A stretch of DNA of 64,000 nt from CBDBCU01 sp965243185. GTDB lineage: Bacteria > Chloroflexota > Dehalococcoidia > Lucifugimonadales > UBA3495. The DNA lies in the NCBI GenBank assembly GCA_965243185.1, contig OZ251531.1:1488001-1552000 (forward strand), in the 5' to 3' direction. A program made the position numbers and the translations under genes. Shown here piece after piece: positions 17,354 through 25,688 of the stretch; the stretch's first letter is position 1, and the number at the start of each line of letters is the position of its first letter. Under the pieces are notes generated by a model. That model saw nothing but the letters and a program-made list of their open reading frames with translations. It did not search any database and was not told the DNA's origin.

Positions 17354-18262
17354 ATGGCGCGGGTTGATTTGGCGCATCCGTCGAATGCGCCGGGCGGTTG
17401 GTTCGTGGATACGCGCTGTATCCGGTGCGATGCGGCCCGGGATTGGGCTCCGGATTTGATTGGTATGGATGCGGTCGGCCGTTCCTTTGTGGCCGCGCAA
17501 CCGGCGGGGCCGGAGCAGACGGCGGCGTTGTGGCGGGCGGCGGCGGCTTGTCCGACCAAGTCAATCGGCCACCGGGAGCAGTTCCGGGAGCCGGACGGGG
17601 TATTTCCTTACCAACTGACAGCCGGGGTGTTGGCTCTGGGCAACAATGCGCTAGCATCCTTTGGGGGACATTCCTATCTAGCAACACGGCCGGGGGGCAA
17701 CCTGATGATTGATTCGCCCCGGTTCGGACGGGCGCTGGCGGAGCGGGTGGACGCCATTGGCGGCGTGGCGCAGATATTGCTGAGCCACCGGGATGATGTA
17801 GCGGACGCCGACCGGTGGGCGGAGCGGTACGGCGCGCGGGTCTGGATTGGGGCGGCCGATGCGGACGCCGCGCCCTACGCTACGGATCTAATCGGGGACG
17901 CAGCGGTCGAAATTGTTCCGGGCGTGGCCGGCATACCGGCGCCGGGGCATACCGAGGGACATATTTTGTATCATCTGGACGACCGGCATTTGTTCACCGG
18001 GGATACGCTGCATTGGAATCGGCGGCGGGGGGAGTTGGATGTTTTCCCGCAGCAGACTTTTTATTCCTGGGCGGTTCTAGCGGATACGGTGGAGCGGATG
18101 GCCGCTTTGCCGGTGGAATGGCTGTTTCCCGGGCATGGCCAGTGGCGGCACATGGGCCGGGAGGAATGGGCGCGGCAAGTGTCCGACCTGGGCCGGGCAA
18201 TGCGGGAGTTGGGGCAATCGGGCTGGGCGCGGCGGTCGGACGGGACTTATAACTGGTACTGA
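17354..18262 (+). CDS. MBL-fold hydrolase with N-terminal ferredoxin-like region
   Basis: 302 residues. The first 75 residues look like a divergent ferredoxin module (VDTRCIRCDAAR ... AAACPTKSIG) that keeps only three of the usual Cys, so an iron-sulfur cluster is doubtful. The rest is a metallo-beta-lactamase fold: LLSHRDDVADADRWAERY (a degenerate HxHxDH motif), PAPGHTEGHILYHLDD, LFTGDTLHW and FPGHGQ. AGGAG lies 9 nt before the ATG. The HpcH-type aldolase starts 14 nt downstream, so the two form an operon. Hydrolase specificity unknown. Confidence 0.8.
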   Translation: MARVDLAHPSNAPGGWFVDTRCIRCDAARDWAPDLIGMDAVGRSFVAAQPAGPEQTAALWRAAAACPTKSIGHREQFREPDGVFPYQLTAGVLALGNNALASFGGHSYLATRPGGNLMIDSPRFGRALAERVDAIGGVAQILLSHRDDVADADRWAERYGARVWIGAADADAAPYATDLIGDAAVEIVPGVAGIPAPGHTEGHILYHLDDRHLFTGDTLHWNRRRGELDVFPQQTFYSWAVLADTVERMAALPVEWLFPGHGQWRHMGREEWARQVSDLGRAMRELGQSGWARRSDGTYNWY

Positions 18263-18276
18263 AAGGAGTTTGAGGG

Positions 18277-19062
18277 ATGCGCGAGAATCGGGTGAAACGG
18301 GCGATGGGGGAGGGGCGGTTGGCGTTGGGGACTTATGTTACCTTTGCCGACCCGCAAATCGTGGAGATTATCGGGCTGGCGGGGTATGACGCGGCTTTTA
18401 TAGATATGGAGCATACCGACTTTGACCTGCGGCTGGTGGGGGAGATGATCCGGGCGGCGGATCTGGCCGGGGTTACTTCCATCATCCGGGTGCCGGATAA
18501 TGATGAGAAGCTCATCCTGCGGCTGCTGGATGCCGGGGCGGAGGGCATCATTATTCCCCATGTGGACGGGCTGGCGGGGGCGAAACGGGCGGTGGACGCG
18601 GTGCGCTATCCGCCGTTGGGACACCGGGGCGGGGCCGCCGGTACGCGGGCGGCGCGGTTCGGCACGGTGGGTTGGGATGAGCATTGCCGCCAGTCCAACG
18701 AGCAAATCCTGCTGTCGGTGATGACGGAGGATGAAAAGGGCGTGGAGGATATTGAGGCGATTGCCGCTTTGGAGGGCATTGACCTGGTGTCCATCGGGCC
18801 GACGGATTTTTCGGAGTATATGGGCATTCGGGATCCGGGGAGTGCGGAGCTGCGGGCGAAGTTGACGGAGTTGGCGGGGCGGATTAAGAAAATCGGCAAG
18901 GCCAAGATGCAGTTTCCGATGCATCATGCGGCGCTGCCGTTGGGGCCGCGGGAGTTGGTCGAGTTGGGGGTGGGTTATACCCATGTGGCGCCGGCGCCGC
19001 CGGGGGTGCTGCTACGGTCGCTGCGGGAGCGGTTGGCGGCAATACGGGAGGAGGTGGGGTAG
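18277..19062 (+). CDS. HpcH/HpaI-family aldolase
   Basis: 261 residues, class II (metal-dependent) pyruvate-type aldolase related to 2-keto-3-deoxyglucarate aldolase and 4-hydroxy-2-oxoheptanedioate aldolase. Visible: LGTYVTFADPQIVEIIGLAG, DAAFIDMEHTDFD (catalytic/metal region), GAEGIIIPHVDG, VSIGPTDFSEYMGI and the metal-binding Glu/Asp positions. AAAGGAG lies 7-8 nt upstream of the ATG. Usual role: reversible retro-aldol cleavage giving pyruvate and an aldehyde in sugar-acid or aromatic catabolism. The substrate cannot be chosen from sequence; its partner is the MBL-fold gene upstream. Confidence 0.85.
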   Translation: MRENRVKRAMGEGRLALGTYVTFADPQIVEIIGLAGYDAAFIDMEHTDFDLRLVGEMIRAADLAGVTSIIRVPDNDEKLILRLLDAGAEGIIIPHVDGLAGAKRAVDAVRYPPLGHRGGAAGTRAARFGTVGWDEHCRQSNEQILLSVMTEDEKGVEDIEAIAALEGIDLVSIGPTDFSEYMGIRDPGSAELRAKLTELAGRIKKIGKAKMQFPMHHAALPLGPRELVELGVGYTHVAPAPPGVLLRSLRERLAAIREEVG

Positions 19063-19116
19063 GGGATTTAGCGCGTAAGTATTCCCGTCCGTTGGCGCGG
19101 GCGGGACGGTCGGGTT

Positions 19117-19392
19117 TCAGTCGGCTACGGCGACCGGGGCGGCGGGAATGGGGGTTTGCTGGGCGAGGAATTCCTCGATGGCTTGGCGGAAGGTGGCTTC
19201 GGGCATAACGCCGTCCTCTACTTCGTAGATGCAGGCATAGATTTCCATAAGGAGGTCGATGCCTTCCTCAGTGGACTGGTCGGAGATGATTTGGGCGCGG
19301 CGGGATATGGTGTCGTGAAAATCGGTAAAACCGATTTCTTGGCGGGCGTAGGCGGCAAGGGGTTCGGCCAAAGGGGATACAACTTCAACCAT
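19117..19392 (-). CDS. Hypothetical small acidic protein
   Basis: 91 residues, no family recognised. Helical and acidic: HDTISRRAQIISDQSTEEG, LLMEIYACIYEVEDG, TFRQAIEEFLAQQ, then a Pro/Ala tail. GAGGTG ends a few nt before ATG 19392. Its start codon overlaps, on the opposite strand, an ATG at 19391, so at most one of the two is likely used. Convergent with the aldolase gene. Confidence 0.55.
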   Translation of the reverse strand: MVEVVSPLAEPLAAYARQEIGFTDFHDTISRRAQIISDQSTEEGIDLLMEIYACIYEVEDGVMPEATFRQAIEEFLAQQTPIPAAPVAVAD

Positions 19393-19466
19393 GCAACACC
19401 TCGAAGCTGATGACCGGGTTATCCTAAGGGTCCCCGGCGCGGGAACTGCGGGATATTTTCAACGCT

Positions 19467-19721
19467 TTGGAGATTGCCCGCAAGGGCCGTGCCGGTTTCC
19501 TGTTGCGGCGGCGCTTGTGGACGGGTTCGCGCCGCCCGGAACACTTGCATACCGGCTCCAGGAGCGTACTGTGGGCCTATTATATGCCTAATGGTTGGCT
19601 GGTGGCAATAGCCCATGTGTATTTGGCCCGGGGCGGGCAAGTTATTGGGGAGCCGGACCCTAAGGAGATACGGATTGACCAGTTGGTCTTACGGCTGTTG
19701 CCGCCGGGTTTTGAGGAGTAG
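19467..19721 (+). CDS. Hypothetical protein, possibly 5'-frameshifted
   Basis: 84 residues from TTG 19467 with reasonable protein character (SVLWAYYMPNGWLVAIAHVYLARGGQ, then GEPDPKEIRIDQLVLRLLPPGF). The frame stays open upstream to a TAA at 19425 but has no good start. A different frame from ATG 19391 (MQHLEADDRVILRVPG) runs into it; a one-base change near the CCCC at 19432-19435 would fuse the two into a protein of about 110 residues. Either a short gene with a weak start or a decayed one. It ends 3 nt before the DUF192 gene. Confidence 0.4.
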   Translation: MEIARKGRAGFLLRRRLWTGSRRPEHLHTGSRSVLWAYYMPNGWLVAIAHVYLARGGQVIGEPDPKEIRIDQLVLRLLPPGFEE

Positions 19722-19727
19722 GGGGTG

Positions 19728-20483
19728 ATGCGTTTTTTAGCCGGTTTTATTTTGCTGATTTTGACCGGGTTGCTGGCGGGTTGTGGGGAGTCGCCGGAGG
19801 ATAAGCCGCTACGGCTGCGGCATCCGTCGCCAACGGTTGGGGCGGCACTGTTGCCTACACTGCCGCCATTGCCTACTACTGTCGCTTTGCCGGCGGCTAT
19901 GCCATTGCCGACGGTTGCCCCTTTGCCGGCGGCTACCGTTGCGCCGCCGGTTACACTGTTGCCGACAGCTACAGAGTTGCCGGCGGCTACGCTATTGCCT
20001 ACTGTTGCCCCTTTGCCGGCGGCTACTGCTGCGCCGGCGGTTACGCCGTTGCCTACGGTTGCTGAGTTGCCGGCGGCAACACCTACGCCGGATTTGGATT
20101 TGCCGGTGGTTACTATTGGGGGGGGCAGCTGGCCGGTGGAGTTGGCGGTTACTGCCGAGCAACAGACGCAGGGGTTGTCCGGGCGGGCGGAATTGGCGGC
20201 CGGTTCGGGGATGCTGTTTGTTTGGGCGGGGGAGAGCCGACGCAGTTTCTGGATGCCGGATATGAATTTTCCGTTGGATCTAGTGTGGATTGATGGGGAT
20301 TGCGCGGTGGTGGCGATTACCCGGGACGCGCCGCCGCAAAGGCCGGGGCAGTCCCGGGCGGAGTTGCCGCGCTATGTGGTGGAGGGGGTGCAGTATGTGC
20401 TGGAGATAAATGCCGGGGAGGCGGCATTGCGGGGCGTCAAAGTGGGCGATGGGGTGGTATTTGGCGAGGAGTGTGGGGGCTGA
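19728..20483 (+). CDS. DUF192 lipoprotein with Pro/Ala/Thr-rich linker
   Basis: 251 residues from ATG 19728 (a GTG at 19725 is also possible; GGAGTAGGGGG upstream). Signal peptide with lipobox LLAGCG (Cys about 20). A long low-complexity linker (about 30-120) is made of imperfect 7-12 residue units such as LPTVAPLPAAT and LPAATLLPT. The DUF192 domain (about 128-250) shows WPVELAVTAEQQTQGLSGR, MLFVWAGESRRSFWMPDMNF, PLDLVWID and VLEINAGEAALRGVKVGD. DUF192 proteins are small extracytoplasmic domains, often encoded near surface or metal-handling genes; function unclear. The linker length looks prone to repeat-number change. Confidence 0.85.
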   Translation: MRFLAGFILLILTGLLAGCGESPEDKPLRLRHPSPTVGAALLPTLPPLPTTVALPAAMPLPTVAPLPAATVAPPVTLLPTATELPAATLLPTVAPLPAATAAPAVTPLPTVAELPAATPTPDLDLPVVTIGGGSWPVELAVTAEQQTQGLSGRAELAAGSGMLFVWAGESRRSFWMPDMNFPLDLVWIDGDCAVVAITRDAPPQRPGQSRAELPRYVVEGVQYVLEINAGEAALRGVKVGDGVVFGEECGG

Positions 20484-20507
20484 TTTTTCGGGAAGCCACA
20501 ATTCCTG

Positions 20508-21320
20508 ATGGCTGATTCATCGCCGTTGGAAGTTGTGTTGAAACGCGACCGGGCGTTGGTGGCGGCGGCCTTGGCCGCCGTTGCGCTGCTGGCGTGGGGG
20601 TATATCGTTTATCTGGCCGGCAGTATGGGGGCGATGGATGGCGGGGGGATGGCTACGATGGCGGCGATGGCGGGGCCGCGGTGGGCGGCGTGGGGCGTTG
20701 CCGATTTTGCCTTGATGTTTCTGATGTGGGCGGTAATGATGGCGGCGATGATGCTGCCCTCGGCGGCGCCGATGCTGTTGACTTTTGCGGCGGTGAACCG
20801 GCGGCGGCGGGAACGGGACAGCCCCTTTGTCCCGACCGGCGTCTTTCTGGGCGGCTATCTGCTGGTTTGGGGCGGGTTTTCCCTGGCGGCTACCGGGGCG
20901 CAGTGGGGATTGAATGCGGCCGCGCTGCTGTCGCCGAGTATGGCATTGGCCGGGTTCAGTCCGTTGTTGGGCGGCGGTTTGCTGCTGGCGGCGGGGATTT
21001 TTCAGTGGACGCCGTTAAAACAAGCCTGCCTGCGGCAGTGCCGGACGCCGCTGGGGTTTCTGACGGCGGATTGGCGGGAGGGCCGGCGCGGCGCGCTGGC
21101 GATGGGGCTGTGGCACGGCGGCTACTGCTTGGGCTGCTGCTGGGCTTTGATGGGGCTGCTGTTTGTGCTGGGAGTGATGAATTTGCTGTGGATTATCGCC
21201 TTGTCGGCGTTGGTGTTGGCGGAGAAGGCGCTGCCGGGCGGCCTTTGGATTGGGCGACTGGCCGGCGTGGGACTGGCGGTTTGGGGGTTGGGATTGATGG
21301 CGGCTGCGGTTATGGGGTGA
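20508..21320 (+). CDS. DUF2182 predicted metal-binding membrane protein
   Basis: 270 residues with six or seven membrane helices. The family signature is present: MWAVMMAAMMLPSAAPMLL (about residues 77-95), the periplasmic QACLRQCRTP with two Cys, and MGLWHGGYCLGCCWALMGL with His and three Cys. DUF2182 proteins are predicted inner-membrane metal (copper) binding proteins. A Met-rich stretch, GAMDGGGMATMAAMAG, follows the first helix. It starts 24 nt after the DUF192 gene on the same strand, a pairing consistent with envelope metal handling (inference). Confidence 0.85.
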   Translation: MADSSPLEVVLKRDRALVAAALAAVALLAWGYIVYLAGSMGAMDGGGMATMAAMAGPRWAAWGVADFALMFLMWAVMMAAMMLPSAAPMLLTFAAVNRRRRERDSPFVPTGVFLGGYLLVWGGFSLAATGAQWGLNAAALLSPSMALAGFSPLLGGGLLLAAGIFQWTPLKQACLRQCRTPLGFLTADWREGRRGALAMGLWHGGYCLGCCWALMGLLFVLGVMNLLWIIALSALVLAEKALPGGLWIGRLAGVGLAVWGLGLMAAAVMG

Positions 21321-21481
21321 GCCGGGTAGGGCTATTGCAGCTACCGGTCGATTTGCTGCCGTCCTTTGCCGCCCGGCGGTCGGAATGACCTAGGGGGCGG
21401 ATAACCAATCCGGCCGCACCCGGCAACTATCCGCGAGCCAACCAGCCCTCTCCCCAACTCGAAAACTTTCCCGGCCACGGC

Positions 21482-21522
21482 GGGGGAACTGTCACATAAA
21501 GTTCCCCCGCCGTATTTTTTTT
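21482..21522 (+). terminator. Terminator upstream of family member B
   Basis: Stem GGGGGAACT / AGTTCCCCC, then CCGTA and eight T. Ends transcription from the DUF192-DUF2182 unit. Confidence 0.7.
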
Positions 21523-21609
21523 CGCCCCCTCTCCCGGGACCAAAAAAATTTTTTAACTACCCCAACCCCCGGTAGCCAACCCCGCCCATCCCAATTTCCC
21601 AAAATCGAT

Positions 21610-21658
21610 AGAAAAGGCCGCCCAACCTGTCAAGGGGTTGGGCGGCCTTTTCTATTCT
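21610..21658 (+). promoter_or_regulatory. Palindromic promoter, OFF orientation (locus B)
   Basis: Perfect 18-bp inverted repeat (21610-21627, 21636-21653) around TGTCAAGG, the exact reverse complement of the CCTTGACA at 37496. The -35 window 17 bp before TATTCT (21653-21658) reads TCAAGG, far from consensus. On the opposite strand TTGACA faces upstream. Confidence 0.6.
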
Positions 21659-21709
21659 TATTACCGGCTTATCCCCGGTATTAAAAACGCCCGCCGCTGG
21701 GAGGTTCTT

Positions 21710-22747
21710 ATGTTCAGACTGCCCATTGCCATCCTGATCCTGTCCGCCCTGACCTTCGGACTGTTCATCACCGCCAGTCCCGCCCCGGATGCCCAAGCCG
21801 CCCCCCGCACCATCCCCTGGGACTGCTCCGACTGGCAAGAGACCCCCGCCGTTGCCGACGCCGAGGATGCCCGCGTCTCGATGATCCTCGAATCCCTGGC
21901 CGCCAACCGCGGCAAGTCCATTTACTGCGCCGTGGATCAGTCCGACACTTGGACCAAGTCCGAAACTTGGCTTGCCGGCCGCGACCGCAACGAACGGGAC
22001 GACACCGTCTATTTCGGCCAACAAGGCAACTTCCGCGGCTTCCTCGCCGCCCAAGAGGGCTACCTGACTGATGGCGAATCCGGCGTTACCGGCGTCTCCC
22101 GCGAACTCATTTTTGAGTTCCCCGAGGAACCCCGCCGCGGCAAGAAAACCGTCCGCTTCCGGGTCCGCAGCGACTCCGCCGAAACCGGCACCTGCCCGCC
22201 GGTGCCGGCTTCCAATCTGCAACAAGGCGCGCACAACAACGGGTTTGTGGCGGAGAGTGACACGCCGGACGGCAACCTGATTTGCACCCTCTATGGCGGC
22301 CGCGCCGGCTCTTATGATACCCGCGCTAACGACCGGTTGCGCGGCCGGAATCTCTATTATGGCCACGGTGACAGCGATACCGACTGGTGGGTTGACTGGA
22401 GCACCAACGTATATCGGCACCGGAGTACCCATGAAACCAGGGACGCGGGCGGCCAGTCCCGTTCCCCGGACTGGTGGCGGGCCCGGGCGGAGGAGAAAGC
22501 CATCGCCGCCTGCCGGGCCCGGGGCGGGAAGTATGTGGCGGGCAGCGCCGATTTCGGCCCCGGCCACAACCGCAACGGCGGCGCCGGTCACCCGAACAAT
22601 GATAATGGGGACTACCACGGCTGGTTTTACGCCTTTCAGAGTCATCATCACCGCTATGGGACGAACCAACACGGCTTGTTCGTTGGGAAAGCCCGGGAAA
22701 GCCGCACCTGGAGCGGCGTCTGCACCAAACGCGTCCGCCGCCGCTAA
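21710..22747 (+). CDS. Secreted variable-middle protein, family member B
   Basis: 345 residues. It has the family signal peptide and constant part (through EFPEEPRRGKKTV, about residue 150), near-identical to members A, C, D and E. The long middle is unique, Asp/Asn/Arg/His-rich and polar (NGFVAESDTPDGNLIC, WWVDWSTNVYRHRSTHETRD, AFQSHHHRYGTNQHG). The tail VCTKRVRRR keeps the terminal Cys and basic end. Extra Cys in the middle (TGTCPP, NLICTL, AACRARGG) could form disulfides. AGGAGG-like GGGAGG lies upstream of ATG 21710. Its promoter palindrome reads OFF. Function unknown; export is clear. Confidence 0.75.
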   Translation: MFRLPIAILILSALTFGLFITASPAPDAQAAPRTIPWDCSDWQETPAVADAEDARVSMILESLAANRGKSIYCAVDQSDTWTKSETWLAGRDRNERDDTVYFGQQGNFRGFLAAQEGYLTDGESGVTGVSRELIFEFPEEPRRGKKTVRFRVRSDSAETGTCPPVPASNLQQGAHNNGFVAESDTPDGNLICTLYGGRAGSYDTRANDRLRGRNLYYGHGDSDTDWWVDWSTNVYRHRSTHETRDAGGQSRSPDWWRARAEEKAIAACRARGGKYVAGSADFGPGHNRNGGAGHPNNDNGDYHGWFYAFQSHHHRYGTNQHGLFVGKARESRTWSGVCTKRVRRR

Positions 22748-22819
22748 CCCTCCGCCCGGCCGCTTGCCGTAGCGGGTAGTTTCCCCCTGAAACCCTTAAT
22801 CGTCCTTCCCCCGGCCTTA

Positions 22820-22850
22820 ACCGTCATTCCCACGAAAGTGGGAATCCAGA
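22820..22850. repeat. Dispersed hairpin repeat
   Basis: ACCGTCATTCCCACGAAAGT core followed by GGGAATCCAG; same family as 12021. Confidence 0.8.
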
Positions 22851-22884
22851 AAGGTCGGGGAAGGACGATTTTAATCCGCCGCGT

Positions 22885-23343
22885 TCAGTTCCCGCCGGCC
22901 AGGGCTGCCGCCGCCTTTTCCAGATTGCGGCGGCTGGCTTGACTGCTGGGATGCCCCGGCCCCAAAACCCGCTTCCGCCAAGCCAGCGTCGCCCGGTGGC
23001 AGCGGACGGCGGCGGCATAGTTGCCCATCGCCTGGTAGCAGTTGCCCAAGCTGCCCCGACTCCGCCAAGTGTCGGGATGTTCCGGCCCCAACGCCCGCTC
23101 CCGCCGGGTCAGCGTCTCCTGAAACAAAGCCAACGCCCGCTCATAGCAGCCGGCGGCGTAATAGCTGTTCGCCAAACCGGCCAGGCTGCGTAAAGTCTCC
23201 GGATGCTCGCCGCCCAGCGACTGCTCCCGCTCCGCCAGCGCCGCCTGATGCAGCCCAATCGCCCGGCGGTAACGGCGGCCCACCCGGTGAAACCGGGCCA
23301 AATGGTAAGCAAGGTTGTAACCGACCGGCGCCTCGGCGGACAT
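22885..23343 (-). CDS. Tetratricopeptide-repeat protein
   Basis: 152 residues from ATG 23343, mostly three kinesin-light-chain-like TPR units: RRYRRAIGLHQAALAERE, CYERALALFQETLTRRE and NYAAAVRCHRATLAWRK, each followed by a G(G/P)EHPET-like turn. Soluble, no signal peptide; a protein-protein interaction scaffold. It begins 14 nt after the M50 protease gene on the same strand, so the two are probably coexpressed. Confidence 0.8.
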   Translation of the reverse strand: MSAEAPVGYNLAYHLARFHRVGRRYRRAIGLHQAALAEREQSLGGEHPETLRSLAGLANSYYAAGCYERALALFQETLTRRERALGPEHPDTWRSRGSLGNCYQAMGNYAAAVRCHRATLAWRKRVLGPGHPSSQASRRNLEKAAAALAGGN

Positions 23344-23357
23344 CGCGCTATCCCCAC

Positions 23358-24059
23358 CTAATACCCGGTAGCCGCCGTAGTCAGCAGCCCCACTATCGGC
23401 CCGATGACGCCCCACAAAATACCCCAACCCAGCAGGTAATCCCCCAGGATGACGCCCAGCAGTATCAAGGGACTGTACCGCTCGAATTGGGCATAGCCGG
23501 CCGCCCAATGGCGCGGTATCAGCCCGCCCACCACCTTGGAACCGTCCAGCGGCGCCAGCGGTATCAGGTTAAACACCGCCAGCAGCAAGTTGAACAAGAT
23601 CACCATCCCGGCAATGTCCGACAACGCCTCCCGCAGCCCGCCGGTCAGCACATAAGTCGCCCGCCCCAAAGTCGGCCCGCTCCAGCCCAGCAGTCCCAAC
23701 TTGATCGGAATAGCCACCAGAAACGCCAAAACCAAATTGGACAGCGGCCCGGCGGCCGCCACCAAAGTCATCCCCAACGGCCCCCGCAATTGATGATGAT
23801 CCACCGGCACCGGCTTGCCCCAGCCAAAACCCACCACCAGCAGCATCAAAGTGCCGCTGGGATCCAAATGTTTCACCGGATTCAGCGTCAGCCGCCCCAG
23901 CCGCCGGGAAGTATGGTCGCCCAGCGCGCTGGCAATCAGGGAATGGCTGAACTCGTGGATGGTAATAGCCGTAAGCAGGGCGAATAATACCAGCACCGTC
24001 AGCCGCAGAAAGGTATCATAGTCGCCGTTAAGTAGCAGTTGATAGGAACCCAGCAGCAT
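23358..24059 (-). CDS. Site-2-protease-type M50 metalloprotease
   Basis: 233 residues, polytopic. The zinc motif TIHEFSHSLIA lies in the first conserved helix (about 33-43), followed by DHTSRRLGRLTLNPVKHLDP, the GWGKPVPVD loop and the second site NLIPLAPLDGSKV (Asp ligand). These are the hallmarks of the compact, PDZ-less M50B rhomboid-like branch. It cleaves membrane-embedded substrates, often regulators; the substrate here is unknown. Length fits the family. Confidence 0.88.
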   Translation of the reverse strand: MLLGSYQLLLNGDYDTFLRLTVLVLFALLTAITIHEFSHSLIASALGDHTSRRLGRLTLNPVKHLDPSGTLMLLVVGFGWGKPVPVDHHQLRGPLGMTLVAAAGPLSNLVLAFLVAIPIKLGLLGWSGPTLGRATYVLTGGLREALSDIAGMVILFNLLLAVFNLIPLAPLDGSKVVGGLIPRHWAAGYAQFERYSPLILLGVILGDYLLGWGILWGVIGPIVGLLTTAATGY

Positions 24060-24141
24060 TATGCAGTCCCGTCAAACCTGGCGTTGATTGTTGCGATTGG
24101 GCCCGGCCGGGCTTTACCGGCCGGCTTGGTGCGGCCGGGTC

Positions 24142-24609
24142 TTACCGACCGTCTTGAGACGGCCGACCGTTGCCGTTCTCACTGAAGGGCGGTGGCGCCG
24201 CTTGTAAGTCGTCCTTGTGGGCATAGTACCACTCCATCACTTCGGCCTTGATACGGGCTTCCGCTTCGGCAACAGCCGCGGCCTTGGCTTCGTCCGCCTC
24301 CGCCTTGGCCTTGGCAACGGCTTCCCGTTTTTCCTCGTAGTTGGCTTTCTTGGTGAGGATCATATAGACAACATCTCCGTTAAGTTGGATGAACATAGCC
24401 AGGGCGATGGCGTTGGCGGTGATGCTGGGCGTTACCGCCGCATCCAGGATTTGCAGCAGCAACGGATCGAGCGAAGGTTGGCTGCCGCTGAGGTTGTTCA
24501 GGATCGTACCGACGACAATCAGGTCGTAAATCAGGGCGGCCGCGGCGATGGCCGGTTTGGGAAAGCGCGGCGCCCACGACCACCAAGGAGCCGGTTGTTC
24601 TGTTTCCAT
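24142..24609 (-). CDS. Membrane protein with Ala/Glu coiled-coil tail
   Basis: 155 residues: two membrane helices (IAAAALIYDLIVVGTIL, about 20-38; ANAIALAMFIQLNGDVVYMIL, about 65-85), then a charged helix built of KAKAEADEAKA and AEAEARIKAE, ending in VMEWYYAHKDDL and a Gly/Asn-rich tail. The plan (two or more helices, a (M/V)I(L/F)xKxANx(R/E)E transition, an Ala/Glu rod, W-Y-x-H-K end) is shared with the proteins at 41193, 49383 and 47178. I recognise no named family. Confidence 0.65.
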   Translation of the reverse strand: METEQPAPWWSWAPRFPKPAIAAAALIYDLIVVGTILNNLSGSQPSLDPLLLQILDAAVTPSITANAIALAMFIQLNGDVVYMILTKKANYEEKREAVAKAKAEADEAKAAAVAEAEARIKAEVMEWYYAHKDDLQAAPPPFSENGNGRPSQDGR

Positions 24610-24719
24610 CTTACCCCTCCGGCCGTAAAATTTAAAGCCCCGTCCCGGCCGGACCGCGGACAGCGGCTGAGCTGCCGCTTGCCAAGTTGCCCGGACTGGG
24701 CGGCAGGGGCAAATGCCCC

Positions 24720-25514
24720 CTAATCCTCATCCCAATCGTCCTCATCCTCCCGCTGCGGCGACGGCGGCGCGGCCGGCGCAAAAGCCGAGCCGGGGACGGT
24801 AGCCCGCAGCCGTTCCCGCCGCCTGGGGCGCGGCCGCGGCATCGCCAGCAAATCCTCTTTCAAGGCAGCCAAAGCCGTCTGACTCAAGTTCGCTACATCC
24901 ACCACCAACCCGCTGACGCCGGTATCCCGCAGCGCCTCCAGGTCAGCCCGGCGCGGCGGCTGCGCTACCTCAACCAGCACATACTTATCCACCCGCCGGC
25001 TGATGCTGCCCACCCGCACCAAATCCCGCAGCGTCCAGTCCCCATCCACCGACCGCAGATCCAGAATAAAGGCGTCCACCGGCAAAGCGGCGATGGCGCG
25101 CAGCTCCGGCTCGTCCACCTCCGGGCGCAGAGACAGTAGCCGGGCCAAATCATCCTGCCCAGCCAACGCCGCCGCCGCGCTCTCCAAGGTAAAGGCAATC
25201 AAATCGGCCCCGGCCTCCCGGCTGCCGGCCACTTCCTCCTCCGTCAACGCCGCCGCCCGCGGCCCCCAAGCCACATCCGGCAGCAACCCGCCCAGAACGC
25301 CCAGATACTCCCGGCCGCTGGCGTCATCGACAATCGCGGCGTCCAGATAAGTCGCCGCCGCCCGGGTCAGTCCCCGCGGCCGCCGCCGCCCGGGCCGGTT
25401 AACCCGCCCCACCAACGCCAAGCCGGGCAAAGTCGCCGCCCGGGCCGCGCCAAAGCCCAAGGGAGCCGGCGCCCCCTCTCTAATTCGCTCCATCAAATCC
25501 AGCAGTTTGCTCAT
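24720..25514 (-). CDS. Hypothetical soluble protein, TIM-barrel-like
   Basis: 264 residues from ATG 25514 (MSKLLDLMERIREG). Strands such as PGLALVGRVN, ADLIAFTLES, VDAFILDLRSVDGDW, DKYVLVEVAQPP and VSGLVVDVANL alternate with helices, as in a (beta/alpha)8 barrel. No diagnostic motif is visible. The C-terminus is an Arg-rich then Asp/Glu-rich tail. Similar proteins beginning MSKLL with PLGFG occur in Dehalococcoidia as far as I recall (memory, not searched). Confidence 0.55.
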   Translation of the reverse strand: MSKLLDLMERIREGAPAPLGFGAARAATLPGLALVGRVNRPGRRRPRGLTRAAATYLDAAIVDDASGREYLGVLGGLLPDVAWGPRAAALTEEEVAGSREAGADLIAFTLESAAAALAGQDDLARLLSLRPEVDEPELRAIAALPVDAFILDLRSVDGDWTLRDLVRVGSISRRVDKYVLVEVAQPPRRADLEALRDTGVSGLVVDVANLSQTALAALKEDLLAMPRPRPRRRERLRATVPGSAFAPAAPPSPQREDEDDWDED

Positions 25515-25688
25515 TTCCGTATCTTTCCGCCCCTCCAAATGTCCGGCCGCCACAGCCGGCGCCGCGAATTATACCCCATCAGCCGGCATTTGTCAGATTT
25601 ACCCCCGCTGACTCTCCCTCTCCCCTTTGTGCTATCATATTCCCCGGCAATCATTGCCTTTACTCCAGCAACAGGGGGACTATTCCTG

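Larger units (their letters stand above)
21321..21709. other. Leader region of family member B
   Basis: Holds a degenerate GGCGGAT/ATCCGGCC hairpin near 21397-21416, a terminator (21482-21522), an A-tract/T-tract motif (CAAAAAAATTTTTT near 21541), a C-rich stretch shared by the other members, and the palindromic promoter at 21610. The same order recurs at 37.35, 41.86 and 45.86 kb. Confidence 0.7.
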
